From NCBI RefSeq assembly GCF_036346295.1, contig NZ_CP107819.1, positions 3,348,001-3,412,000 on the forward strand: DNA of 64,000 nucleotides, in the 5' to 3' direction. A model generated the notes under the pieces. That model saw only the letters and a program-made list of their open reading frames with translations. It made no database searches and was not told the DNA's origin. The translations under genes were made by a program, and so were the position numbers. This document shows, one piece after another, positions 43,743-52,927 of this stretch. Origin of the DNA: Streptomyces sp. NBC_00536. GTDB lineage: Bacteria > Actinomycetota > Actinomycetes > Streptomycetales > Streptomycetaceae. How positions within the stretch are numbered: position 1 is the stretch's first letter; every line of letters begins with the position of its first letter.

Positions 43743-45191
43743 GTGAGCGCCAATCGCCCGGCAGCCGTCGTCGTACTCGCAGCGGGGGAAGGCACCCGCA
43801 TGAAGTCGGCGACCCCCAAGGTTCTGCACGAGATCTGCGGGCGCACGCTCGTGGGTCACGTCGTCGCCGCCTCGCGCGAGCTGGACCCCGCGCACCTCGT
43901 CGTGGTCGTCGGCCACGCCCGCGAGCAGGTCACCGCGCACCTCGCCGGTATCGACGCGGGTGTCCGTACCGCCGTCCAGTACGAGCAGAACGGCACCGGG
44001 CACGCCGTCCGGATGGGGCTCGAAGAGCTGGGCGGGGAGATCACCGGCACGGTGGTCGTCGTCTGCGGCGACACCCCGCTGCTGACCGGCGAAACCCTGG
44101 CGCAGCTCACCGCCACGCACGAGGCCGACGGCAATGCCGTCACCGTGCTGACGGCCGAGGTCCCCGACTCCACCGGCTACGGGCGGATCATCCGCGACGC
44201 GGCCACCGGCTCCGTCACGGCGATCGTCGAGCACAAGGACGCCACCGACGCGCAGCGCGCGATCCTGGAGATCAACTCCGGGGTCTTCGCCTTCGACGGG
44301 GCGCTGCTGAGCGACGCCCTCGGCAAGGTCCGCACCGACAACAGCCAGGGCGAGGAGTACCTCACCGACGTGCTGGAGATCCTGCGCAAGAGCGGCCACC
44401 GGGTGGGCGCGGCCGTCGGCGGGGACCACCGCGAGATCCTCGGGATCAACAACCGGGTGCAGCTGGCCCAGGCCCGCACCCTGCTGAACGCGCGCCTGCT
44501 GGAGCGGGCCATGCTCGCGGGCGTGACGGTGGTCGACCCGGCCTCCACGCTGGTCGACGTGACGGTGACCTTCGGGCAGGACGCGATCGTGCACCCCGGG
44601 ACGCAGCTGCTCGGCGCGACGCACATCGCGGAGAACGCCGAGGTCGGCCCGAACACCCGGCTGAAGGACACCCGGGTGGGCGCGGGCGCCCGCGTGGACA
44701 ACACGGTGGCTGACACGGCCGTCATCGGGGCGTCGGCGACGGTGGGCCCGTTCGCGTACCTGCGGCCGGGCACGAACCTCGGGGTGAAGTCCAAGGCCGG
44801 TACGTACGTCGAGATGAAGAACGCGACGATCGGCGAGGGCACCAAGGTGCCCCACCTGTCCTACGTGGGCGACGCGACCATCGGCGAGTACACGAACATC
44901 GGCGCGGCGAGCGTCTTCGTGAACTACGACGGCGAGCACAAGCACCACACGTTCGTCGGCTCACACTGCAAGACGGGCTCCGACAACATGTTTGTGGCTC
45001 CCATCACCATCGGGGACGGCGCCTACACGGCGGCCGGATCGGTGATCACGAAGGACGTTCCGCCCGGCGCGCTGGCCGTGGCCCGTGGTCAGCAGCGGAA
45101 TATCGAGGGCTGGGTGGCCCGCAAGCGTCCGGGAAGCGCCGCGGCTCAGGCGGCTCAGTCGGGGTCCACGGAGGGCCCCGACAAGGCCTGA
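43743..45191 (+). CDS. glmU: GlmU bifunctional N-acetylglucosamine-1-P uridyltransferase / glucosamine-1-P acetyltransferase
   Basis: This 482-residue enzyme makes UDP-GlcNAc for peptidoglycan and other cell-wall polymers. The N-terminal pyrophosphorylase has LAAGEGTRMKSATPKVLHEI (residues about 12-31) and a metal-binding CGDTPLLT loop. The C-terminal left-handed beta-helix (about 250-450) has the hexapeptide-repeat pattern and YVGDATIGEYTNIGA plus NYDGEHKHHT, typical of the acetyl-transfer site. The tail (450-482) is disordered. GAAGGG precedes the GTG start. It is first in the run glmU-prs-rplY-pth. Confidence 0.97.
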   Translation: MSANRPAAVVVLAAGEGTRMKSATPKVLHEICGRTLVGHVVAASRELDPAHLVVVVGHAREQVTAHLAGIDAGVRTAVQYEQNGTGHAVRMGLEELGGEITGTVVVVCGDTPLLTGETLAQLTATHEADGNAVTVLTAEVPDSTGYGRIIRDAATGSVTAIVEHKDATDAQRAILEINSGVFAFDGALLSDALGKVRTDNSQGEEYLTDVLEILRKSGHRVGAAVGGDHREILGINNRVQLAQARTLLNARLLERAMLAGVTVVDPASTLVDVTVTFGQDAIVHPGTQLLGATHIAENAEVGPNTRLKDTRVGAGARVDNTVADTAVIGASATVGPFAYLRPGTNLGVKSKAGTYVEMKNATIGEGTKVPHLSYVGDATIGEYTNIGAASVFVNYDGEHKHHTFVGSHCKTGSDNMFVAPITIGDGAYTAAGSVITKDVPPGALAVARGQQRNIEGWVARKRPGSAAAQAAQSGSTEGPDKA

Positions 45192-45211
45192 GGGTGAACT
45201 GACCGGAAACA

Positions 45212-45233
45212 GGTACGCCCGCGACGGCGTACC
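45212..45233 (+). terminator. Hairpin downstream of glmU
   Basis: GGTACGCC (45212-45219) and GGCGTACC (45226-45233) enclose CGCGAC. No T-run. It may be a weak terminator or a processing site between glmU and prs. Confidence 0.5.
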
Positions 45234-45263
45234 GTGATAGGTGCACGCAATTCGGCTGGCTGA

Positions 45264-45288
45264 CCGTGTGCGGGACGGACGCACACGG
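45264..45288 (+). promoter_or_regulatory. prs leader hairpin
   Basis: CCGTGTGCG (45264-45272) pairs perfectly with CGCACACGG (45280-45288), with a 7-base loop, in the leader 38 bases before the prs start. It may affect mRNA stability or translation. Confidence 0.45.
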
Positions 45289-45326
45289 GGGCGAGCAGCT
45301 TTCAACACGTCTGAGGAGACTGTGCT

Positions 45327-46304
45327 GTGACCGGGATCAAGACGACCGGCGAGAAGAAGCTGATGCTCTTCTCCGGCCGCGCCCACCCCGAGCTGGCCGA
45401 GGAGGTCGCGCACCAGCTCGGTGTCGGCCTCGTGCCGACCAAGGCTTTCGACTTCGCGAACGGCGAGATCTACGTCCGCTTCCAGGAGTCGGCTCGTGGC
45501 GCGGACTGCTTCCTGATCCAGAGCCACACGGCTCCGATCAACAAGTGGATCATGGAGCAGCTGATCATGATCGACGCGCTGAAGCGCGCGTCGGCCCGCT
45601 CCATCACCGTGATCGTGCCGTCCTACGGCTACGCCCGCCAGGACAAGAAGCACAAGGGCCGCGAGCCGATCTCGGCCCGTCTGGTCGCGGACCTGCTGAA
45701 GACCGCGGGCGCCGACCGCATCCTGACGGTCGACCTGCACACCGACCAGATCCAGGGCTTCTTCGACGGCCCGGTCGACCACCTCTCCGCCCTGTCGGTC
45801 CTCGCGGACTACGTCGGCGCCAAGGTGGACCGTTCCAAGCTGACCATCGTGTCCCCGGACGCCGGCCGCGTGCGCGTCGCCGACCGCTGGTGCGACCGTC
45901 TGGACGCGCCGCTGGCGATCGTGCACAAGCGCCGCGACAAGGACGTCGCCAACCAGGTGACCGTCCACGAGGTCGTCGGTGAGGTCAAGGGCCGTGTCTG
46001 CGTCCTGGTCGACGACATGATCGACACGGGTGGCACCATCTGCGCCGCCGCCGACGCGCTGTTCGCGCACGGCGCGGAGGACGTCATCGTGACGGCCACG
46101 CACGGCATCCTGTCGGGCCCGGCCGCGGACCGTCTGAAGAACTCCAAGGTCAGCGAGTTCGTGTTCACGAACACGCTGCCGGACCCCTCGGACCTGGAGC
46201 TGGACAAGATCACGGTGCTGTCGATCGCCCCGATGATCGCCCGCGCGGTGCGCGAGGTCTTCGAGGACGGCTCGGTCACCAGCCTGTTCGAAGAGCAGCA
46301 GTGA
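45327..46304 (+). CDS. prs: Ribose-phosphate pyrophosphokinase (PRPP synthetase)
   Basis: This 325-residue enzyme makes PRPP from ribose-5-phosphate and ATP for purine, pyrimidine, His, Trp and NAD synthesis. Recognisable parts are the flexible loop SYGYARQDKKHKGREPIS (ATP), the metal/ribose-P region VDLHTDQIQGFFDGPVDHL, and the PRPP loop VLVDDMIDTGGTI. The GTG at 45327 has GAGGAG 9 bases upstream. Cytoplasmic, hexameric in homologues. Downstream lies the rplY leader hairpin. Confidence 0.97.
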   Translation: MTGIKTTGEKKLMLFSGRAHPELAEEVAHQLGVGLVPTKAFDFANGEIYVRFQESARGADCFLIQSHTAPINKWIMEQLIMIDALKRASARSITVIVPSYGYARQDKKHKGREPISARLVADLLKTAGADRILTVDLHTDQIQGFFDGPVDHLSALSVLADYVGAKVDRSKLTIVSPDAGRVRVADRWCDRLDAPLAIVHKRRDKDVANQVTVHEVVGEVKGRVCVLVDDMIDTGGTICAAADALFAHGAEDVIVTATHGILSGPAADRLKNSKVSEFVFTNTLPDPSDLELDKITVLSIAPMIARAVREVFEDGSVTSLFEEQQ

Positions 46305-46331
46305 GCACGTCCGCTGTGAGCTAGATCCTTT

Positions 46332-46391
46332 TTGGGTACGGCCTCCCCGCCGGGTACACTCCTTGAGTTGCTCGGCGAGGGAGGCCGTACC
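46332..46391 (+). promoter_or_regulatory. prs/rplY junction: long hairpin overlapping a candidate promoter
   Basis: GGTACGGCCTCCC (46335-46347) pairs with GGGAGGCCGTACC (46379-46391), extended by CGCCG/CGGCG with a one-base bulge. TTGGGT (46332-46337) and TACACT (46355-46360) are spaced by 17 bases, which suggests an rplY promoter whose -10 lies in the hairpin loop; transcripts from prs could fold the hairpin as terminator, while rplY transcripts would start past its left arm. Confidence 0.55.
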
Positions 46392-46508
46392 TGTTCGCGA
46401 CGTGTTCGCGCGGGTATCCGGTGCTCCGTTATCGACGCGCTCTTCGTAGCAGGCCGTGTTCCGGCCGGGTGACTGCCGTCCATTTCCGTCACCCCACGAG
46501 GAGTGAGC

Positions 46509-47084
46509 ATGTCCGAGATCAAGCTTGCCGCGCAGGTCCGCGAAAACTTCGGCAAGGGCTCCGCCCGCCAGGCCCGTCGCGACGCCCTGACCCCCGCGGT
46601 CATCTACGGCCACGGCACCGAGCCGAAGCACGTCAACGTCGACGCCCACGCCCTTCAGCTGGCGCTGCGCACCCCGAACGTCCTGCTCTCCCTGGACATC
46701 GCGGGCGGCGGCACCGAGCTGGTCATCCCGAAGGCCGTGCAGAAGCACCCGCTGAAGCGCTCGATCTCGCACGTCGACTTCCTGATCGTCAAGAAGGGCG
46801 AGAAGGTCACCGTCGACGTCGCGATCGTCACCGAGGGCGACCTGGCCGCGGGCGGCAACATGCTGGAGACCCTCCAGAACACCATCTCCGTCGAGGCCGA
46901 GGCCACCCACATCCCGACCGAGGTCACCGTCTCGATCGCGGGCCTGGAGGCCGGTGCCACCATCCACGCCAAGGACCTGGTCCTCCCGGCGGGCACCACC
47001 CTGGCCGTCGACGGCGACATCGCCGTCCTGCAGGTCATCGGCGCGCAGGCCGAGGAGCCGGCCGCCGAGGGCACCGAGGCCTGA
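46509..47084 (+). CDS. rplY: Ribosomal protein bL25 / general stress protein Ctc
   Basis: This 191-residue long (Ctc-type) bL25 binds 5S rRNA. The N-terminal L25 domain (about 1-92: NFGKGSARQARRDALTPAVIYGHG) is followed by the TL5/Ctc C-terminal beta domain (about 98-175: EGDLAAGGNMLETLQNTISVEA as part of it) and an acidic tail. The ATG at 46509 has GAGGAG and a 5-base spacer; an upstream in-frame GTG overlaps the ribosome site. It can be induced by stress in Gram-positives; the local promoter candidate at 46332 fits separate control. Confidence 0.96.
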   Translation: MSEIKLAAQVRENFGKGSARQARRDALTPAVIYGHGTEPKHVNVDAHALQLALRTPNVLLSLDIAGGGTELVIPKAVQKHPLKRSISHVDFLIVKKGEKVTVDVAIVTEGDLAAGGNMLETLQNTISVEAEATHIPTEVTVSIAGLEAGATIHAKDLVLPAGTTLAVDGDIAVLQVIGAQAEEPAAEGTEA

Positions 47085-47110
47085 GCCTCCCCGCTCATCA
47101 GTTGCTGACC

Positions 47111-47151
47111 GACCGCCGTCCGGCTCCACTGGAGCGGGACGGCGGTCGTTT
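47111..47151 (+). terminator. rplY terminator
   Basis: GACCGCCGTCC (47111-47121) pairs with GGACGGCGGTC (47137-47147), with an inner CTCC/GGAG stem, then GTTTCGTT. The next gene, pth, starts 18 bases after it, so some readthrough is likely. Confidence 0.75.
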
Positions 47152-47168
47152 CGTTGAAGGAGCTTTTG

Positions 47169-47759
47169 ATGTCGGACGACACGGCGCCCTGGCTGATCGT
47201 GGGTCTGGGCAACCCGGGCGCCGAGTACGCGGGCAACCGGCACAACATCGGGTTCATGGTGGTCGACCTCCTCGCGGAGCGGATGCGCGGGAAGTTCAAG
47301 GCGCACAAGGCGCGGGCGCAGGTCGTGGAGGGCCGGATCGGGCCGCCGGGGCCGCTGAACCGGCGGGTCGTGCTGGCGAAGCCGATGTCGTTCATGAACC
47401 TGTCGGGCGGTCCGGTGACGGCGCTGCGCGACTTCTACAAGGTGCCGCTGGACAGGATCGTGGCGGTCCACGACGAGCTGGACATCGACTACCCGACGCT
47501 GCGGCTCAAGCTGGGCGGCGGGGACAACGGGCACAACGGTCTGAAGTCGATGACGAAGTCGATGGGCCCGGACTACCACCGGGTGCGCTGCGGCATCGGC
47601 CGTCCGCCGGGGCGGATGCAGGTGGCGGACTTCGTGCTGAAGGACTTCTCCTCCACGGAGCGCAAGGAGCTGGACTGGTTCGTGGACCGGTCGGCGGACG
47701 CGGTGGAGTGCCTGCTCCAGGAGGGCCTGGAGCGCGCGCAGTCGGCGTACAACTCGTAA
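47169..47759 (+). CDS. pth: Peptidyl-tRNA hydrolase
   Basis: This 196-residue enzyme releases peptides from prematurely dropped tRNAs. Conserved features are [22 protein letters not shown] (Asn and catalytic His near residues 10-35, split here by the two motif blocks), [37 protein letters not shown] (catalytic-site Asp/Asn) and the C-terminal lid. The ATG at 47169 has AAGGAG with 6 bases spacing; an upstream in-frame start would lack it. A perfect hairpin follows at 47775. Confidence 0.97.
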   Translation: MSDDTAPWLIVGLGNPGAEYAGNRHNIGFMVVDLLAERMRGKFKAHKARAQVVEGRIGPPGPLNRRVVLAKPMSFMNLSGGPVTALRDFYKVPLDRIVAVHDELDIDYPTLRLKLGGGDNGHNGLKSMTKSMGPDYHRVRCGIGRPPGRMQVADFVLKDFSSTERKELDWFVDRSADAVECLLQEGLERAQSAYNS

Positions 47760-47774
47760 CGGCCAGACGTACAT

Positions 47775-47806
47775 GAGGGCCCCTGCCGGATCCGGCAGGG
47801 GCCCTC
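47775..47806. terminator. Bidirectional pth/ppc terminator
   Basis: A perfect 16+16 base palindrome (GAGGGCCCCTGCCGGA with TCCGGCAGGGGCCCTC) lies between the convergent pth and ppc genes. Confidence 0.85.
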
Positions 47807-47824
47807 ACGCGTGTACGGGCGTAC

Positions 47825-50551
47825 TCAGCCGGTGTTGCGCAGGCCCGCGGCGACGCCGTTGACCGTGAGCAGCAGGGCGCGGGCGAGCAGCGGGTCGGCG
47901 GGCTCGCCGCGTTCGGCGGCGGCGCGCTGGCGGGCCAGCAGCGAGACCTGGAGGTAGGAGATCGGGTCCAGGTAGGCGTCGCGGACGGCGAAGGTCTGCT
48001 GGAGGACGGGCTGGGAGGCCAGCAGCTTGTCGCCTCCGGTGACGCGCAGGACCTCGCGGACGGTCAGCTCGTGCTCGGCCTCGATCTGGTCGAAGACGTG
48101 CTTGAGGTGCTCGGGGACGAGGGTGTCGACGTAGTGGCGGGCGATCCGCAGGTCGGTCTTGGCCAGCGTCATCTCGACGTTGGAGAGGAAGTTGCGGAAG
48201 AAGTGCCACTTCTGGCCCATCTCCGCGAGGACCTCGTCCTGCCCGGCCTCGCGCAGGGCCTTGAGGCCGGAGCCGACGCCGAACCAGCCGGGGACGATCT
48301 GGCGGGACTGGGTCCAGCCGAACACCCACGGGATGGCGCGCAGGCCGTCGAGGCCCGCACCGGAGTCGGGGCGGCGGGAGGGCCGGGAGCCGAGGTGGAG
48401 GTCGGCGAGCTGGTCGACGGGGGTGGCGGCGAAGAAGTACGACGGGAGGTCGGGGTCTTCGACGAGCCGCCGGTAGGCGCCGTGGGCGGCGTCGGAGACG
48501 GTGTCCATGGCCGCGTCCCAGCGGGCGAGGGACTCGTCGGACTGGCGCGGCGCGGTGTGCAGGGCGGAGGCCTGCAGGGTCGCGGCGACGGTCAGTTCGA
48601 GGTTCTCGCGGGCCAGGGAGGGGACGAGGTACTTGTCGGAGATGACCTCGCCCTGCTCGGTGACCTTGATCTCGCCTTCGAGGGTGCCCCAGGGCTGGGC
48701 GAGGATCGCGTCGTGCGAGGGGCCGCCGCCGCGGCCGACGGTGCCGCCGCGGCCGTGGAAGAGGCGCAGCCGGACGCCGTAGCGGTGGGCGACGTCGCGC
48801 AGCCGGCGCTGGGCGCGGTGGATCTCCCACTGGCTGGTGGTGATGCCGCCGAACTTGGAGGAGTCGGAGTAGCCGAGCATGACCTCCTGGACCTCGCCGC
48901 GCAGCGAGACGAGGCGCCGGTAGGAGGGGTCGGCGAGCATCTCGTCGAGGATGACGTCGGCGGCGCGCAGCTCGTCGGTGGTCTCCAGGAGCGGGACGAT
49001 GCCGATCTTGGCCCAGCCCGCGTGGAGGTCGACGAGTCCGGCTTCGCGGGCGAGGACGGCGGCGGCGAAGACGTCGTCGGCGCCCTGGCACATCGAGATG
49101 ATGTAGGACTCGATGACCTCGGGGCCGAACTTCTCGAAGGCGTCCTTGATGGCGCCGAAGACGCCGAGGGTCTTGTGGCCCGCGGCGTCGAGCGGCGCGG
49201 GGGTGGGGGCGAGCGGGCGCCGGGAGCGCAGTTCCTTGGCGAGGAGCTTCTGGCGGTATTCGCGCGGCATGTCGGCGTAGCGCCAGGATTCCTCGCCGAG
49301 CCGGTCGAAGAGCTGGCCGAGCGCGTGGTGGTGGGCGTCGGCGTGTTCGCGTACGTCCATGGTGGCGAGCTGGAGCCCGAAGGCGGCCAGCGTGCGGATC
49401 GTACGGTCCATGCGGCCGTCGGCGAAGAGCGCGCCGCGGTGTTCGCGCAGCGAGGTCTGGATGAGGGTGAGGTCGGTGAGCAGCTCGGCGGTGCCGAGGT
49501 AGTCGCGGCCTTCCTCGTGCGCGATGCCCTTGGCGAGGCGCTCGCGGGTGTTGACGAGCTTCTGCCGGATGCAGGTGGCCTTGAGCCGGTAGGGCTCTTC
49601 CGCGTTCAGGCGCTTGTAGCGGGGGCTGATCTCGGGCAGGCGTTCGAGGTCGGCCTGGAGGGAGATCAGGAGCTCCTCGGTGGCTCCGGTGTAGCGGATG
49701 GAGTTGGAGAGGAGTCCGCGCAGGAAGTCGATGAGTTCGAGGGCGTCGGTGATGCCGTGTTCGTGCTGGAGGATCAGGACGTCGCGGGTGACGTCGGGGG
49801 TGACGTTGGGGTTGCCGTCGCGGTCGCCTCCGATCCAGGTGCCGAAGGTGAGCGGCCGGGTGCCCGGGGGGAGTTCCACGCCGACGCGCTGGAGTTCGGC
49901 GGCGAGGTCTTCGAGGACGTCGCCGACGGCTCCGGCGTGGAGTTCGTCGAGGTAGTAGATCGCGTTGCGGGCTTCGTCGGCGGGCTCGGGACGCACGACG
50001 CGCAGCTCGTCGGTCTGCCAGACGAGGTCGATGTTCTCGGCGAGGCGCAGATCGTGGCGGCGGCGCTCACCGGCGCCCGCGACGGGCTCTTCCAGCAGGG
50101 CGGCGATGCGGCGCAGCTTGTTGAGGACGCTGCGGCGCGCGGCTTCGGTGGGGTGCGCGGTGAAGACGGGGCGGACGTTGAGGTTCTTGACCGTCTCGCG
50201 CAGGTGTTCGGGGTCGGCGTCCTTGAGCATGTCCGCCGTACGGGCCAGGAGGCTGCCCTCGGCGGCGCGGTGGGCGCGCAGTTCCTTGCCGCGGTGCACC
50301 TGCTCGGTGACGTTGGCGAGGTGGAAGTAGGTGGAGAAGGCGCGCACCAGCTTGGCGGCGGTCTCCAGGTCGGTGTCACCGAGGAGGGCGGCGGCGGCCT
50401 CGCCGTCGGTGCGGGTCAGCGCGCGGACGCGCTCGACCAGGTCGAGGAGGTCCTGGCCTTCCTGGCGTACGAGGGTTTCGCCGAGGAGGTCGCCGAGGCG
50501 GCGGATGTCCGCGCGCAGCTCCGCGTTGGCCATGTCTGCAGCACTGCTCAC
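47825..50551 (-). CDS. ppc: Phosphoenolpyruvate carboxylase
   Basis: This 908-residue enzyme adds bicarbonate to PEP to make oxaloacetate and refills the TCA cycle. The GTG at 50551 ([19 protein letters not shown]) has AAGGAG 8 bases upstream; ORF extension beyond it has no ribosome site. Catalytic features: [13 protein letters not shown] (His near 133), the Gly-rich loop [19 protein letters not shown] (about 600-618), [11 protein letters not shown], and the C-terminal NTG end ([10 protein letters not shown]) that closes the active site. The length is normal for the bacterial enzyme. Confidence 0.97.
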   Translation of the reverse strand: MSSAADMANAELRADIRRLGDLLGETLVRQEGQDLLDLVERVRALTRTDGEAAAALLGDTDLETAAKLVRAFSTYFHLANVTEQVHRGKELRAHRAAEGSLLARTADMLKDADPEHLRETVKNLNVRPVFTAHPTEAARRSVLNKLRRIAALLEEPVAGAGERRRHDLRLAENIDLVWQTDELRVVRPEPADEARNAIYYLDELHAGAVGDVLEDLAAELQRVGVELPPGTRPLTFGTWIGGDRDGNPNVTPDVTRDVLILQHEHGITDALELIDFLRGLLSNSIRYTGATEELLISLQADLERLPEISPRYKRLNAEEPYRLKATCIRQKLVNTRERLAKGIAHEEGRDYLGTAELLTDLTLIQTSLREHRGALFADGRMDRTIRTLAAFGLQLATMDVREHADAHHHALGQLFDRLGEESWRYADMPREYRQKLLAKELRSRRPLAPTPAPLDAAGHKTLGVFGAIKDAFEKFGPEVIESYIISMCQGADDVFAAAVLAREAGLVDLHAGWAKIGIVPLLETTDELRAADVILDEMLADPSYRRLVSLRGEVQEVMLGYSDSSKFGGITTSQWEIHRAQRRLRDVAHRYGVRLRLFHGRGGTVGRGGGPSHDAILAQPWGTLEGEIKVTEQGEVISDKYLVPSLARENLELTVAATLQASALHTAPRQSDESLARWDAAMDTVSDAAHGAYRRLVEDPDLPSYFFAATPVDQLADLHLGSRPSRRPDSGAGLDGLRAIPWVFGWTQSRQIVPGWFGVGSGLKALREAGQDEVLAEMGQKWHFFRNFLSNVEMTLAKTDLRIARHYVDTLVPEHLKHVFDQIEAEHELTVREVLRVTGGDKLLASQPVLQQTFAVRDAYLDPISYLQVSLLARQRAAAERGEPADPLLARALLLTVNGVAAGLRNTG

Positions 50552-50813
50552 AGGTGCGGCTCCTTGCAGTGTTTCGAGCGCTACTGGGCGTGCGGACCGC
50601 GCTGTCCGACGAGACCAGGATAGGTGTCCGGCCGAGGTGTCCGGTTCGCCGCTTGAGCCCGTCTCGCGATGCGGTCTCGTCCCGTGCCCCGTCCCGGGGG
50701 ACGGGCGTGGTGCCGCTCTTGCCGCAGGGCTGACCTTTGCCATACTTACGATGCCGTAGGTTACGGGTCCGTAGCCGGGCTCCTGCCGACTCCTTCACCC
50801 CCCAGGGGACCCC

Positions 50814-51797
50814 ATGACCGTAAGCCCCGATCTCTTCGAGGACGCCTCGGCGGACTCCGGAGCATCGCAGCCGTCCGCGACCCTGGGCGGTGAGAAGAAG
50901 AGGTCCGTCGAACAGATCGCACTGCTGCTGTTCATCACCGTGCCGTTCCTGGCCGTGCTGGCGGCGATCCCGCTGGCCTTCGCCTGGGGCGGAGTGAGCT
51001 GGCTGGACCTGGGCCTGATGGTGTTCATGTACTTCCTGGCCTGCCACGGGATCACCATCGGCTTCCACCGGTACTTCACGCACGGATCCTTCAAGGCCAA
51101 GCGGCCGCTGCGGATCGCCGTGGCCATCATGGGCTCGATGGCGGTGGAGGGTCCGCTGGTGCGCTGGGTGGCCGATCACCGCAAGCACCACAAGTACTCC
51201 GACCACGAGGGCGACCCGCATTCGCCGTGGCGGTTCGGCGAGACGCTCCCGGCCCTGATGAAGGGCCTCTGGTGGGCCCACATCGGATGGCTGTTCGATG
51301 AGGAGCAGACCAACCAGGAGAAGTACGCCCCGGACCTGATCAAGGACCCGGCGATCCGGCGGATCTCGCGCGACTTCATCTACTGGACGATGCTGTCGCT
51401 GGCGATCCCGCCGCTGGTGGGCGGGCTGGTCACGATGTCCTGGTGGGGCGCCTTCACCGCGTTCTTCTGGGGCTCCCTGGTCCGCGTGGCGCTGCTGCAC
51501 CACGTGACGTGGTCCATCAACTCGATCTGTCACGCGGTGGGCAAGCGCCCCTTCAAGTCCCGCGACCGCTCGGGCAACGTCTGGTGGCTGGCCGTCCTCT
51601 CCTGCGGCGAGTCCTGGCACAACCTGCACCACGCCGACCCGACCTCGGCGCGCCACGGCGTGCTGCGCGGGCAGATCGACTCCAGTGCCCGGCTGATCCG
51701 CTGGTTCGAGCTGGCGGGCTGGGCGAGCGACGTCCGCTGGCCCTCGGCGTCCAGGATCGATGCCCGGCGCAAGGAAAAGGCCACGAGCGCGGCATGA
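50814..51797 (+). CDS. Acyl-CoA/acyl-lipid delta-9 desaturase
   Basis: This 327-residue membrane di-iron desaturase has four hydrophobic segments and three histidine boxes: HRYFTH (about 84), HRKHH (about 121) and HNLHH (about 271). It uses oxygen and reductant to introduce a double bond in saturated acyl chains. AGGGGA precedes the ATG. Its stop overlaps the TetR ATG by 4 bases (ATGA), so the regulator is co-expressed and probably represses this gene in response to acyl chains. Confidence 0.94.
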   Translation: MTVSPDLFEDASADSGASQPSATLGGEKKRSVEQIALLLFITVPFLAVLAAIPLAFAWGGVSWLDLGLMVFMYFLACHGITIGFHRYFTHGSFKAKRPLRIAVAIMGSMAVEGPLVRWVADHRKHHKYSDHEGDPHSPWRFGETLPALMKGLWWAHIGWLFDEEQTNQEKYAPDLIKDPAIRRISRDFIYWTMLSLAIPPLVGGLVTMSWWGAFTAFFWGSLVRVALLHHVTWSINSICHAVGKRPFKSRDRSGNVWWLAVLSCGESWHNLHHADPTSARHGVLRGQIDSSARLIRWFELAGWASDVRWPSASRIDARRKEKATSAA

Positions 51798-52468
51798 TGG
51801 GTGACGTGGCGATCGACGGCGGTACTTCCAGCAGCGACAAGCCCCGGCGCATCCGCCGGGTCCGGATGACGGGCGCCGAGCGGCGCCAGCAACTGCTGGA
51901 CATCGGTCGCACCCTGTTCGCGGAGAAGGGCTTCGAGGGCACGTCGGTGGAGGAGATCGCGGCCAAGGCCGGGGTGTCCAAGCCGGTGGTCTACGAGCAC
52001 TTCGGCGGCAAGGAGGGCCTGTACGCGGTCGTCGTGGACCGCGAGATGCGCCAGCTGCTGGACGGGGTGACGGGCGCGCTGACGGCCGGGCACCCCCGGG
52101 AGCTGCTGGAACAGGCCGCCTTCGCCCTGCTGGACTACATCGAGTCGTACACGGACGGTTTCCGGATCCTGGTCCGCGATTCGCCGGTGGCCCAGTCGAC
52201 GGGCACCTTCGCCTCGCTGATCAGCGATATCGCGACGCAGGTCGAGGACATCCTCGGGCTGGAGTTCAAGGCGCGCGGCTTCGACCCGAAGCTGGCCCCG
52301 CTGTACGCGCAGGCGCTGGTCGGGATGGTCGCGCTGACCGGCCAGTGGTGGCTGGACGTGCGCAAGCCCAAGAAGGCGGAGGTCGCCGCGCACCTGGTGA
52401 ACCTGGCCTGGCACGGGCTGGACCGGCTGGAGTCGAAGCCGCGCCTGGTGGGCCACCGCAAGAGCTGA
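51794..52468 (+). CDS. TetR-family regulator coupled to desaturase
   Basis: This 224-residue regulator has an N-terminal TetR helix-turn-helix (GAERRQQLLDIGRTLFAEKGF then TSVEEIAAKAGVSKPVVYEHFGGKEGLY, residues about 25-75) followed by a ligand-binding helical bundle. The first start ATG overlaps the desaturase stop; a second ATG is next to it. By position it is the likely local fatty-acid sensor controlling the desaturase (inference). Confidence 0.93.
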   Translation: MMGDVAIDGGTSSSDKPRRIRRVRMTGAERRQQLLDIGRTLFAEKGFEGTSVEEIAAKAGVSKPVVYEHFGGKEGLYAVVVDREMRQLLDGVTGALTAGHPRELLEQAAFALLDYIESYTDGFRILVRDSPVAQSTGTFASLISDIATQVEDILGLEFKARGFDPKLAPLYAQALVGMVALTGQWWLDVRKPKKAEVAAHLVNLAWHGLDRLESKPRLVGHRKS

Positions 52469-52474
52469 GTGCGT

Positions 52475-52552
52475 ACGGCCGTACGGGCATACGTCGGCGC
52501 CCCGTCACCGGTGATCCGGTGGCGGGGCGCCGCTGTATGTCCATACGGCCGT
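52475..52552. terminator. Very long bidirectional hairpin
   Basis: An outer 18-bp stem (52475-52492 with 52535-52552) and an inner 17-bp stem (52495-52511 with 52516-52532), both with only G-T wobbles, close a TGAT loop. It lies between the TetR and VOC genes, which converge. Confidence 0.85.
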
Positions 52553-52554
52553 GC

Positions 52555-52923
52555 TCAGACCGCCGGGTCGGGCTCCAGGAATTCCAGCCGGTTGCCGACC
52601 GGGTCCTCCGAGTAGAAGCGCCGGTGCCCGGGGAGGTTGCCGTCCCAGACGACCAGGGCGCCACGGGCGGTGAGCCGCTCGGCGTAGGCCTCGATGCCGG
52701 TGACGCGCAGCCCCGGATGGGCCTTGCGGGCCGGGCGGAAGTCCTCCTCGACGCCCAGGTGCAGCTGGACGGGCCCGGCGGCGAACCAGCAGCCGCCGCG
52801 CGCGGCCAGGACGGGCGGCTTGGGGATCTCCGTCATGCCGAGCACGCTCCCGTAGTACGCGCGCAGCGCGTCCTCGGAGCCGGGCGGCGCGGCGAGCTGG
52901 ACGTGGTCGACGGCGCTGAGCAC
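52555..52923 (-). CDS. VOC-family protein downstream of tam
   Basis: This 122-residue protein has a single glyoxalase-like domain (VDHVQLAAPPGSEDALRAYYGSVLGM ... FYSEDPVGNRLEFLEP), where the late EDP-GNRLEF strand carries the usual Glu metal ligand. The GTG start is 4 bases beyond the tam stop, with the ribosome site inside the end of tam, so it is in the tam operon and under TamR control. The substrate is unknown. Confidence 0.88.
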   Translation of the reverse strand: MLSAVDHVQLAAPPGSEDALRAYYGSVLGMTEIPKPPVLAARGGCWFAAGPVQLHLGVEEDFRPARKAHPGLRVTGIEAYAERLTARGALVVWDGNLPGHRRFYSEDPVGNRLEFLEPDPAV

Positions 52924-52927
52924 GGCC

